Source: Acidobacteriaceae bacterium KBS 89 (GTDB lineage Bacteria; Acidobacteriota; Terriglobia; Terriglobales; Acidobacteriaceae). From it: DNA of 64,000 nucleotides. The DNA is taken from the NCBI GenBank assembly GCA_000381605.1, contig KB906756.1, forward strand, positions 186,001 to 250,000. Direction: 5' to 3'. The notes below the pieces were generated by a model. The model did no database searches and had not been told where the DNA came from. It was given only the letters and a program-made list of their open reading frames with translations. Shown here one piece after another: positions 37,202-45,046 of this stretch (its first letter is position 1; every line of letters starts with the position of its first letter). The position numbers and the translations under genes were made by a program.

Positions 37202-37496
37202 CTTCAGTATCTCCGTGCGATACAGATGGTTATTTTTTGTCCCAGCCACTCTACACCGATTGAGACCCCCTGAACCTCAATTTCACGATCAATGCCCTCC
37301 TTTGTGGGCTGAATGGAACACGCATGAGATTTCTACCACCTTGGATATCAAGGAAGAACGAGAAACGAGACGGAGGAAATCGCATGCGGATCAGCAATAC
37401 CCGACAGACCTGCTGAAGAACGGCACGCGAATTGTTTCACCGGTTTTCCACATATTTTCTTGGAAAGTGTAAAGTAGTCCGCGATACGATCCTGCG

Positions 37497-37774
37497 ATGT
37501 CTACTCAACCGGATCCCCTCATGTCGGTGCTGGCCAAAGCTGTCGCTGAAGAAGTCGTAAGGAATGTTGAGACCTGAAGTAGCGAAGCTGGCGATCCCGA
37601 CTATCCAACCAGAACTCCTCGATGTGAAGCAGGCGGCGGTTTACTTGGGGACGCACTGAACCATCCATCAAAAATATGATCTGGAAATAAGAGCTACCGT
37701 TAGTCCGCGCCGGTCGCCGGGTCCATCTTCACCGTCACGATCTGGATGCCTTCATCGAAAAAAATAAATACTGA
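37497..37774 (+). pseudogene. Decayed excisionase/HTH_17-type DNA-binding protein gene
   Basis: ATG 37497 opens a frame (STQPDPLMSVLAKAVAEEVV). After a shift near 37575 it continues as QPELLDVKQAAVYLG, the start of a MerR-like/HTH_17 domain. After another shift and a stop it ends as ELPLVRAGRRVHLHRHDLDAFIEK (given in part), the typical wing and end of that domain. At least two frameshifts and a stop codon break it. An imperfect dyad, TTTCCA-10 bases-TGGAAA, lies 30 bases upstream (37445-37466) and could be its former operator. Such proteins accompany integrases and support the idea of an island here. Confidence 0.7.
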
Positions 37775-37816
37775 CCCATAATTGTGGCGGGCCCACCTCG
37801 ATGGGTATTAGCTGTC

Positions 37817-38122
37817 ATGTTGACGGAGAACAGCACATCATCGCACCCAGCCGCACCTAGACTCCTCTATGACCTCCGTGAAGCCTCCGGTGAACTTTCC
37901 ATCTACGCTCCCCCTACCGCTCGTAAAAAGTTTCTTCGGCTGCCGCAGGTCAAAGAGTCCACCGGCCTCTCTCGCACAGCGATCTACCGCAAGATTGCCG
38001 CACGCGAGTTTCCACGTCCGATCCATATTAGGCTACGTTCCGTTGCTTGGGTTGAGGCCGACGTTCTTGGGTGGATGGATAAACAGGAGCAGCTATCCCG
38101 CGACAGCGAACAGCCTGGTTGA
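37817..38122 (+). CDS. AlpA-family (MerR-like) regulator
   Basis: A 101-residue protein with an AlpA/prophage-regulator domain: FLRLPQVKESTGLSRTAIYRKIAAREFPRP is the helix-turn-helix (quoted here in parts: LPQVKESTGLSRTAIYRK), followed by SVAWVEADVLGWMDKQ, the typical wing and closing helix. AlpA proteins activate excision or integrase genes of cryptic prophages and islands. The N-terminal 45 residues are low in motif content. ATG 37817 has no strong ribosome site; a GTG at 37784 is an alternative. It lies 90 bases from the 3' end of a tRNA gene, the classic position for an integrated element, but no integrase is present. Confidence 0.8.
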   Translation: MLTENSTSSHPAAPRLLYDLREASGELSIYAPPTARKKFLRLPQVKESTGLSRTAIYRKIAAREFPRPIHIRLRSVAWVEADVLGWMDKQEQLSRDSEQPG

Positions 38123-38210
38123 GGGTTGCTCCTTCCGCGCCGCATCCAAGTAGTCGGCCCACCACTGCATCATCTCGATCGGATGTATAGGGACTGGTGG
38201 GATTGATGTT

Positions 38211-38287
38211 TGGTGGCCCGGGCAGGAGTCCAACCTGCGACCTTCGCGTTAGGAGTGCGCTGCTCTATGCAACTGAGCTACCGGGCC
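38211..38287 (-). tRNA. tRNA-Arg (anticodon CCT), with unusual features
   Basis: A full cloverleaf of 77 bases including an encoded CCA. The acceptor stem GGCCCGG/CCGGGCC is perfect, the D-stem is GCTC/GAGC, the anticodon loop CTCCTAA reads CCT, and the T-stem is GCAGG/CCTGC. Oddities: the anticodon stem GCGCA/CGCGA pairs only in its middle three positions. Position 19 is C rather than G, and position 56 is G rather than C (T-loop TTGGACT), so the conserved 19-56 tertiary pair is present but reversed. It may be functional or beginning to decay. Its 3' end faces the AlpA gene and accessory tract. Confidence 0.85.
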
Positions 38288-38399
38288 ACTTTGATGATGA
38301 GGGACGCCAGAGGTAGTGTACCGGATGTTGTGGGCGCGAGGAGATCTGTTAGCTCTTCGGTTGTGGTTCTGCGGTGATAAACTTGGGGGTGGAGAGTTT

Positions 38400-39632
38400 A
38401 TGCCCGAGATACAGCGTCGACGTGCGGTAACGGTGAATATTGGCGGGATTCGCGTGGGTTCGGATGCGCCTGTCGTGGTGCAGTCGATGACGAATACGGA
38501 TACGGCCGATGTCGAGAGCACGGTGCAGCAGGTTGCGGCGCTAGCGAGAGCCGGTTCGGAGATGGTTCGTGTAACCGTCAACAACGACGATGCGGCGAAG
38601 GCTGTTCCTTTTATCGTCGACGAGTTGGCGAAGAAGGGTTGGTCGACGCCGATCATTGGTGACTTTCACTACAACGGGCATCAGCTGTTGAAGAGGTATC
38701 CTGCGACGGCGCAGGCGCTGGCGAAGTATCGAATCAATCCGGGAAACTGCTCGATCGGTCGGAAGGATGATGAGAACTTCCGGACGATGGTTGAAGTCGC
38801 GGTGGAGCATCAGAAGCCGGTGCGGATCGGCGTGAACTGGGGTTCGCTCGATCAGGCTCTGTTGACGAAGATGATGGATGAAAATTCGAAGTTGGCCGAC
38901 CCCCTGCCCGCTCGCGATGTGATGATGGAGGCGATGGTGGTGTCGGCTCTGGATAATGCGGCGGCTGCGGAGCGGTATGGGCTGCGGCGGGACCAGATTA
39001 TTCTGTCGGCGAAGGTCTCGGGTGTGCGCGATTTGATTGATGTTTATAGCGAGTTGGCGAAGCGCTGCGATTACGCGCTACATCTTGGGCTGACCGAGGC
39101 TGGCATGGGGATGAAGGGCGTTGTGGCTTCGACCGCTGGCCTTGCTCCTCTGCTGCTGAACGGGATCGGGGATACGATCCGGGTCAGTTTGACTCCTACT
39201 CCGGGTGGTGACCGATCGGAGGAGGTGCGGTGTGGACAGCAGATCCTGCAGTCGCTGGGTATTCGCAGCTTTATGCCGCAGGTTACCAGTTGTCCCGGAT
39301 GTGGACGGACTACCTCGACCTACTTCCAGGAGCTGGCGGAGCGGATTCAGGGCTATCTGGTGGCTTCGATGCCGGAGTGGAAGAAGATCTATCCGGGAGT
39401 GGAAGAGTTGAAGCTGGCGGTGATGGGCTGCATCGTGAACGGACCGGGTGAGTCGAAGCATGCCAATATCGGCATCTCGCTACCTGGGACGTTTGAGGAG
39501 CCTAAGGCTCCGGTGTATGTCGACGGGCAACTGTTCACCACGTTGAAGGGCGATCGGATCGTCGAGGAGTTTCAGGTGATCCTCGATAAGTATGTCGAGG
39601 GTCGGTACGGTAAGGTGCTCGTCGAGGTTTAG
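38400..39632 (+). CDS. ispG: 4-hydroxy-3-methylbut-2-en-1-yl diphosphate synthase
   Basis: The penultimate enzyme of the non-mevalonate isoprenoid pathway, converting ME-cPP to HMBPP with an iron-sulfur cluster. The 410-residue protein has the TIM-barrel start ([24 protein letters not shown]), [24 protein letters not shown] and [11 protein letters not shown]. In its C-terminal domain are the [4Fe-4S] ligands CPGCGR and the GCIVNGPGE motif. ATG 38400 with GGAG five bases upstream was chosen over a longer frame from 38316 that has no family sequence. The bacterial short form (no extra central domain) is present. It lies just right of the tRNA and marks the return to core genes. Confidence 0.97.
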   Translation: MPEIQRRRAVTVNIGGIRVGSDAPVVVQSMTNTDTADVESTVQQVAALARAGSEMVRVTVNNDDAAKAVPFIVDELAKKGWSTPIIGDFHYNGHQLLKRYPATAQALAKYRINPGNCSIGRKDDENFRTMVEVAVEHQKPVRIGVNWGSLDQALLTKMMDENSKLADPLPARDVMMEAMVVSALDNAAAAERYGLRRDQIILSAKVSGVRDLIDVYSELAKRCDYALHLGLTEAGMGMKGVVASTAGLAPLLLNGIGDTIRVSLTPTPGGDRSEEVRCGQQILQSLGIRSFMPQVTSCPGCGRTTSTYFQELAERIQGYLVASMPEWKKIYPGVEELKLAVMGCIVNGPGESKHANIGISLPGTFEEPKAPVYVDGQLFTTLKGDRIVEEFQVILDKYVEGRYGKVLVEV

Positions 39633-39667
39633 GCTTCTGCTCTTCGTGGTTTGGAGATTCTTTCTAT

Positions 39668-39770
39668 AGGGGGGTCCCCCCCTATTGCCCGCGCGTAAGT
39701 CATTGATATTCAATGTTTTACGGGGCACCACTCCCTGCAAAATATTCATAACAAACGGGTTGCGTCCAAA
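39668..39770. repeat. Probable intergenic repeat element with G/C-run palindrome
   Basis: ATAGGGGGGTCCCCCCCTAT forms a short self-complementary block (39668-39687). It is followed by an AT-rich tract with GCGCGTAAGTC and TGCAAAATATTCAT. I recall similar strings between genes of Terriglobia genomes, but that is memory, not a search. Only one copy was found in this window. Confidence 0.35.
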
Positions 39771-39790
39771 TTAGTCTGTTTCAACGAGTT

Positions 39791-39826
39791 AGCCCCGGAG
39801 GTGTCCGGGGCTGGTCTGTTTTTGAT
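39791..39826 (+). terminator. Rho-independent terminator downstream of ispG
   Basis: A perfect nine-base-pair stem, AGCCCCGGA/TCCGGGGCT with loop GGTG, is followed by GGTCTGTTTTTG. It lies about 160 bases after the ispG stop. The rest of the gap to 39993 holds nothing recognised. Confidence 0.75.
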
Positions 39827-39993
39827 CTATATATCCAGTATAGCGGTTCGAGCGGAACTAATACGCCACTCGGATGTTGTTGGTTGGTAATGGGTTAGGT
39901 GGTTTGGGGGCTTGACATGCGTTTTTTGGGCAGAAAACGCGAAAAATAAATGCAAAGCAATGATGTCATCAGTGTCAGTTGAGCGGCCTCAGA

Positions 39994-41259
39994 TTAGGCG
40001 GCGACTTTGGCCAGCGCTGGTGAACTCAATGCGGACGGCGAGAGGGGAGCGTATGTCGGTCCCCAACAGGCAAACAAAGCTGCAATGGGGATGGCGGCGA
40101 GATGATGGAAATCGAACGTCAGGAAGGCACCCCAGAACGAGGCGAGCATGAGAAAGATGCCTGCATAGAAGGCGAGTCCCTGGCGCCCCCGAATTGGTGA
40201 ATCAATGCTCTGGTTGAACAAGAGACTTATCGGCAAAAGCAAGAGGGTGGCGTCATAAAAGAAGAAGTGGTAACTCACCAGCACTCCGGCCAACAGGGCC
40301 AAGGGGAGCGAGGGTTTTTGTATTGCGGCCCAGAACAGAACCAGCAGAGAACAGAGGATTGTGAGAGCTAAACCCCAGGATGCTCCGTGAGAGATAGAGT
40401 GGAAAAAGCCGTACAGGTTCGGCATCTGCGCCGGAAACGTGGCGTACTTTGCCTCTCCTGCAGCGTTGGAGGCGTGACGAGACATGAATACCAGAGACTC
40501 TACGTAGGTCTCCATCACTTTCAGCCCAGTAATGCGAATCGAAATGAGGGTCAGGGTGATAGCGCCGCAAAGAAATCCTGCAATGAAGCGCCATTGCCGC
40601 CAGACAAGGAATAGAAAGGCGACAGGGAGGGCGATCTGGAACTTAACTAATGCCAGCGAGAGAAAGAAGCCGGCGAGGATCGCTTTGCCCTTTTGCAGCG
40701 CGGCGAAACAGGCACAGTAGAAAAGCAGGAGAAGCAGAGAGACCTGCCCGAACATGAGCGCGATTCCGAGCGGCAAAAACGATAGAAACAATACGGGAAC
40801 CAGTAGTCGCCACCGTGCTTCGAGTGACGTTGTATAGGGTCGCATGATGAGTAACGCGAGACCACAGAAGCAAAGGTTCAATGCAAAGAAGAGGAAGTAT
40901 CCCGTCATGTAGCTGCCCAACGCGAGTGGAACGAAGAGCAGAGCAGCAAACGGAGGGTACATGAAGGGCACGGCATAAGGGTTGAAGCTGACCAGGGCGC
41001 TTTGAGCGGACCGTTCCGCTTCGTAGTCGTAGATGGCATCGCCGGTACGAAGCATGTGTCCGGTCGTGTAAAAGGTGCGGAAGTCGGTTTCGCCCCGGTG
41101 TGCGAACCGAAAGAACATGGCGCATAGGATGAGTTGAATGACGAGTAGACCACCGAGGTAGAGACGTAATCGTTCTTTCGTCCAAGTCTCGCGGTTGCGC
41201 TGATTTTGCCCCGGTGCGGAGCGAGAGTGTAGGCGTCCTGTGTCGAGTAAGGTGCTCAT
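39994..41259 (-). CDS. DUF2029/GT87-like integral membrane glycosyltransferase
   Basis: A 421-residue membrane protein with about ten helices. The layout (RGETDFRTFYTTGHMLRTGDAIYD after the first helix, NPYAVPFMYPPFAALLFVP) matches the GT87/DUF2029 family, whose actinobacterial members are polyprenyl-phosphate-mannose-dependent mannosyltransferases. The catalytic Asp would be in the first periplasmic loop (TDFRTFY). Donor and acceptor here are unknown. Its first codons (MSTLLD) and about 30 bases around its start are nearly identical to the start of the next membrane gene at 42933. The stop of a tiny upstream frame (ending KFLPT) overlaps the start as ATGA. Confidence 0.88.
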   Translation of the reverse strand: MSTLLDTGRLHSRSAPGQNQRNRETWTKERLRLYLGGLLVIQLILCAMFFRFAHRGETDFRTFYTTGHMLRTGDAIYDYEAERSAQSALVSFNPYAVPFMYPPFAALLFVPLALGSYMTGYFLFFALNLCFCGLALLIMRPYTTSLEARWRLLVPVLFLSFLPLGIALMFGQVSLLLLLFYCACFAALQKGKAILAGFFLSLALVKFQIALPVAFLFLVWRQWRFIAGFLCGAITLTLISIRITGLKVMETYVESLVFMSRHASNAAGEAKYATFPAQMPNLYGFFHSISHGASWGLALTILCSLLVLFWAAIQKPSLPLALLAGVLVSYHFFFYDATLLLLPISLLFNQSIDSPIRGRQGLAFYAGIFLMLASFWGAFLTFDFHHLAAIPIAALFACWGPTYAPLSPSALSSPALAKVAA

Positions 41260-41616
41260 GTCGGCAGAAATTTACTTCCGTGAACAGAGCAATTCGTGCT
41301 CCATCCCATTTTGTAACCGAATCAGATACTTAACAAAAATGCGTGTCGTCTGGCGTACACACGACCAATGAAAGGAGCAAACACATGAATACTCACGAGT
41401 CCCAGAGATACCGAATCCGTTAAAGCATCAGCGACCGTTCGCTGCAGGATTCCGGCCATTTCCGCAAATCTCCTCCCGCGTCTGGCAGACCGGACAGAGG
41501 TCAGCCAACGATGTCCTTCAACTCCATCGCGATAACGTCGGTTGTTCCAAACCCGGCAACGGGCGGAGGATTTGAACCTGCTCAAGTCGTCAGCTTTAGC
41601 TGCATAGGCTACTAAG
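41260..41616. other. Gene-free stretch
   Basis: No supported gene. On the minus strand a tRNA-like T-arm string (GCAGGTTCAAATCC) occurs near 41570, but no acceptor or anticodon stem can be formed around it. Confidence 0.5.
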
Positions 41617-42933
41617 CTAGTAAGTAGGAAGCTGGTATATTCCCCTCCTTTGTGATTCTTGCAGAATTACCGTTGCCTTTTTCTGAAAATCCGCAGAGCC
41701 GATCTTAGATCTGTCATAAGCATTCATGCCGCTCTTTAGCTCATTGTTTCTGACGTTCAGGTAGTGATAGCCGCCTACATCCATCAACACGCAGAAGACT
41801 ATCGATGAGAAGACAGCGGTCTGCCAAATCCGACTGCGGACTATCGTGGAGATATCAGCCTCGCGGAATTTACGTTCCGATACAAACAGCCACGCGCAGA
41901 TCAGTAGCAGGGCGGAATAGATTCCATAGCGCGACGCGAGGCTTTGTCTCAGGCCAAATTCAGACCGCATGCATCCGACACCGATAGCTGTGAGCAATAA
42001 AAACAGAGTGCAGGAGTGAAGTGCCCGGCTGCTGCTGCGGTTGAAGACGAAGAGGGCACAGAGAGACAACCCTACTAGAGGACAGAGAAGAAGCGAGAGT
42101 CCCAAATCTTTTCCATATAGAGGGAATGCCGCCGCATTGCCGATAAAAGAGAGTGGCCAGATGGGGTTGAGGTGGATAACCGTACCGAGAATCGATCGAT
42201 GAGTCGAACTCTGGAGGGACCCCACGTTGTAGTGGTAGAAGTAAATCGCAATGCAGGCCGCGGAGGCGACAAGCCAAGTGACAAGCCAACCGGAACGGCG
42301 GCGTAGCATCCACGCGCCAATAGGAATTACGAACAGGCCGTTTCCTGAAGAGGCTACAGCAGCTATCAGAAAGAAAATGGCGAGTCCCAGTGAGTCGCGA
42401 TCGAGGAAATAAATTACGAGGAGCGAAAACGCGATAACGGGGAGATTTTGAAGCGATGTCATCGCCCAATTGAGCGTCTCGACGTACTGAAGCTGGAAGA
42501 GAAGCCATGCCACAGGCACGAAGAGCATCGCGCGGCCTGCAAAGTCCCTCGACGGAAGAAACATCTTCCAAAGTGCTATGCCGATGAGGACTACAGACAG
42601 GTCTCCGATCACGCACAGAATTCTGAAGTCTATCCGCTTGAGGATGAGAAATTCCGTCCACACTATTCCATGCTCGAAGACGAGCTTGTATTCATTGTGT
42701 TGCGCGGTCAAAAGATAGCCAACCTTATTCCATGGGCTCAGGCCTGCCGCATGGTTGGCTAACCCGAGAATCGCCTGGTAGTCGTCCAGAAACGGGATGT
42801 TCAGTACGTTGCAAAACAAGATCGCATAGAAGGCAATGACTGGAATAGCGATAAGGACTATCCCCGAGATGGAAATGAGCCGATTCATGCTAGTACGCCG
42901 CGTTTTGTAGCTGCTATCGAGTAAGGTGCTCAT
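41617..42933 (-). CDS. Polytopic membrane protein, unknown (glycosyltransferase-like)
   Basis: A 438-residue protein with about ten to eleven membrane helices. After the first helix comes FLDDYQAILGLANH, with an acidic pair in the first outside loop. That resembles lipid-linked-sugar glycosyltransferases (GT-C fold), then ends in a soluble tail (SADFQKKATVILQESQRRGIYQLPTY, in part). No family name can be given with confidence. ATG 42933 was chosen because it overlaps the stop of a small upstream gene (ATGA) and because the region matches the start of the gene at 41259. A start at 42888 (MNRLIS) is also possible. The pair may act in envelope glycan assembly; this is inference. Confidence 0.8.
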   Translation of the reverse strand: MSTLLDSSYKTRRTSMNRLISISGIVLIAIPVIAFYAILFCNVLNIPFLDDYQAILGLANHAAGLSPWNKVGYLLTAQHNEYKLVFEHGIVWTEFLILKRIDFRILCVIGDLSVVLIGIALWKMFLPSRDFAGRAMLFVPVAWLLFQLQYVETLNWAMTSLQNLPVIAFSLLVIYFLDRDSLGLAIFFLIAAVASSGNGLFVIPIGAWMLRRRSGWLVTWLVASAACIAIYFYHYNVGSLQSSTHRSILGTVIHLNPIWPLSFIGNAAAFPLYGKDLGLSLLLCPLVGLSLCALFVFNRSSSRALHSCTLFLLLTAIGVGCMRSEFGLRQSLASRYGIYSALLLICAWLFVSERKFREADISTIVRSRIWQTAVFSSIVFCVLMDVGGYHYLNVRNNELKSGMNAYDRSKIGSADFQKKATVILQESQRRGIYQLPTY

Positions 42934-43085
42934 CGTCCGGGCAGAAAGTGCTGCAGTAGACCTCTGTGTTTGTAGAAAAAATTGCAAACAGCAAGTAGTA
43001 CGAAAAATGCCAGCGCCAGCAGAAGATATTTCTCGATCTTCAAAACGCCGCCTGCTTTCTCGGGGGAGGCGTACCAAGCTACCAT
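42930..43085 (-). CDS. Small single-helix membrane protein (51 residues)
   Basis: Not a large frame, but it encodes a clean small membrane protein: MVAWYASPEKAGGVLKIEKY, one helix LLLALAFFVLLAVCNFFY and a basic tail ending FLPGR. Its TGA overlaps the next gene's ATG by the ATGA arrangement, implying coupled translation. No clear ribosome site precedes ATG 43085. The last codons (FLPGR) resemble the last codons (FLPT) of a shorter frame that overlaps the other MSTLLD gene at 41259, so the small gene seems to have been duplicated with the larger one and then shortened there. Confidence 0.55.
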   Translation of the reverse strand: MVAWYASPEKAGGVLKIEKYLLLALAFFVLLAVCNFFYKHRGLLQHFLPGR

Positions 43086-43162
43086 CCAAGACCCAATAAA
43101 TCCAACAAATTCAGAATTTATTTGCGGAATTTCATGCTAATTTTGGGTCTTTGGGTCTCGCT

Positions 43163-43864
43163 CTAGCTGGATGCAAGGGCAACAATGCCCTGGTGCGCAG
43201 ACTGGAGCACGTGAGTCTCCTGCTGGGTTGAAACACGCGCAGAACAGGCGTCCACGTAGGCGCAGGCCACAAAGATCAGCTCCGTGCGCAGGATGTCGAG
43301 TTGCTTCTCTGCACCGGGCGATTCGAGCAGCCTCCGGCTTACGCCGCTCATCGTCCCCTGAAGCATGGAAGCAACCAGATACGGATCGGTGGTGAGGGGT
43401 TCGGAGGCGGTTGTCAACATGCGGACGATCGCCTTGTCCGACCGGCCCTGCATTTGTCGCATGATCTTCGCTCCGTCCACATCGGAGCTTACGGAGTACA
43501 GAGCTACACTGGACTTCGCGTCCTTCATCTTCGCTTCAAGAAACGCGGTGATGAGAGCGGTCATCATTTGCCGGAGCGTTTTGCCCGTCTGTTGCTCGCA
43601 GGCAAGTTCGATGGCGTCCGTAACGGCGGAGAGGTGCCGTTTCAACGCGGCTTGCAAGAGCGCGCTCCTGTTGGGGAAGTATTGATATAACGTCCCGACC
43701 GAAACGCCTGCCCGCCGCGCCACCCTTGTCGTGGTCAGCCGCTCCTTTCCGACGCTGAGCAAAACCTGAAGAGTTGCCTGAAGAATCGCGTCCACGCTCG
43801 CGGCCGAACGGGCCTGGACTGGCGATTTACGGGGTTCCAAGACGATTTGAGAACGCTGCGGCAA
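43163..43864 (-). CDS. TetR-family regulator, divergent from an aldo/keto reductase
   Basis: A 233-residue repressor. The DNA-binding domain is typical: SVDAILQATLQVLLSVGKERLTTTRVARRAGVSVGTLYQYFPNRSALL (in parts). The helical C-terminal domain (LRQMMTALITAFLEAKM; LVASMLQGTMSGVSRRLLE) resembles the AefR/TetR_C type. TTG 43864 with AGGAG seven bases upstream is the start. It is divergent from the aldo/keto reductase gene with an 88-base shared promoter region, so it most likely represses that gene in response to a small electrophile or drug. No clear palindrome was found in the gap. Confidence 0.93.
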   Translation of the reverse strand: MPQRSQIVLEPRKSPVQARSAASVDAILQATLQVLLSVGKERLTTTRVARRAGVSVGTLYQYFPNRSALLQAALKRHLSAVTDAIELACEQQTGKTLRQMMTALITAFLEAKMKDAKSSVALYSVSSDVDGAKIMRQMQGRSDKAIVRMLTTASEPLTTDPYLVASMLQGTMSGVSRRLLESPGAEKQLDILRTELIFVACAYVDACSARVSTQQETHVLQSAHQGIVALASS

Positions 43865-43952
43865 ATGCGAACTCCTGAGGTGAAGCTTTCTTCATCTAAC
43901 CACAAGTAAGCACGAGGATCCCAAGGGCTCGGCAATCTAAAGGAGAAACAGA

Positions 43953-44837
43953 ATGACGAAAGAGATGGAACTTAGCGGAAGCTTCACGTTCCCCGGGACC
44001 ACGATGACCGTAGACCGCATGGGCTATGGCGCGATGCAGCTTGCCGGCCCGCAGGTGTGGGGACCTCCCCGCGATGTTGACGCGGCGGTTGCAGTTCTGC
44101 GAGAGGCCGTTGAGGCCGGCGTAAACCATATCGACACGAGCGACTTTTATGGGCCGCATGTGACGAATCAAATTATCAAGCAGGCGCTCCATCCGTATCA
44201 GGACGACCTGGTGATCGTCACCAAGGTCGGGGCTCGCCGGGGTGACGACAAGTCGTGGATCCACGCTCTTTCGCGTGAAGAACTGATCGATGGCGTTCAT
44301 GACAACCTGCGGAATCTCGGGCTCGACAAACTGGATGTCGTCAATCTTCGGGTTGGAGGAGTGATGGGGCCAACTGAGGGGTCGATCGAGGCGCCGCTGA
44401 CAGTGCTGGCCGAACTCAAACAACAGGGACTGATTCGTCATCTGGGGCTGAGTAACGTCAGTCCGGAGCAGTTAGCGGAGGCGCAAAGCATTACGGAGAT
44501 CGTCTGCGTGCAGAACCTCTACAATCTTGCGCATCGCAACGATGACGGCTTTATCAGCGACCTTGCAGAGCAAGGCATCGCCTATGTGCCGTTCTTCCCG
44601 CTCGGCGGGTTTACTCCGCTGCAGTCATCGGCGTTGGACGCAGCCGCGGCATCGCTGCAAGCCACGCCGATGCAGGTCGCACTTGCGTGGCTTCTTCAGC
44701 GCTCGCCGAACATTCTGCTGATCCCGGGAACGTCTTCGGTCGAACATCTTCGTGAAAATCTAAAGGCGGCGACGCTGCAGATTCCTTCTGAGGTTTTGGC
44801 TGATCTGGATTCAATCGGTGGAGGTCCGCGACGGTAA
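43953..44837 (+). CDS. Aldo/keto reductase (YdbC-like)
   Basis: A cytoplasmic NAD(P)H-dependent oxidoreductase with a TIM barrel, 294 residues. Catalytic Asp and Tyr are in NHIDTSDFYGPH, and Lys in VIVTKVGARRG. The usual catalytic His position (LLHW) reads NLRVGG, as in the YdbC subgroup. The C-terminal cofactor region is LLIPGTSSVEHLRENLKAA. AAGGAG precedes the ATG. Regulation by the divergent TetR protein is likely. Its substrate is unknown. Confidence 0.94.
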   Translation: MTKEMELSGSFTFPGTTMTVDRMGYGAMQLAGPQVWGPPRDVDAAVAVLREAVEAGVNHIDTSDFYGPHVTNQIIKQALHPYQDDLVIVTKVGARRGDDKSWIHALSREELIDGVHDNLRNLGLDKLDVVNLRVGGVMGPTEGSIEAPLTVLAELKQQGLIRHLGLSNVSPEQLAEAQSITEIVCVQNLYNLAHRNDDGFISDLAEQGIAYVPFFPLGGFTPLQSSALDAAAASLQATPMQVALAWLLQRSPNILLIPGTSSVEHLRENLKAATLQIPSEVLADLDSIGGGPRR

Positions 44838-45046
44838 TGAGCAAAAGCAGATCCCCTACGGGGATGACAACCAGAAAGACAAGTGCAAAGGATGGCGGGT
44901 GGCAACGCAAAATGACGAATTTGTGAAATGAATCGGCACATGGCGCCACAATACGATAGAAACAGTGTGTTGGCCGGATCTGTGTAGCCATCGGTGTGCA
45001 CAGCCGTCTTCTTCCGGCACGGCCCTTTGAGCGAAACGAGGTCTGC

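Noticed and set aside
41550..41640. tRNA-like T-arm string on the minus strand
   Set aside because: No acceptor pairing and no complete anticodon arm can be formed; at best a very degraded fragment.
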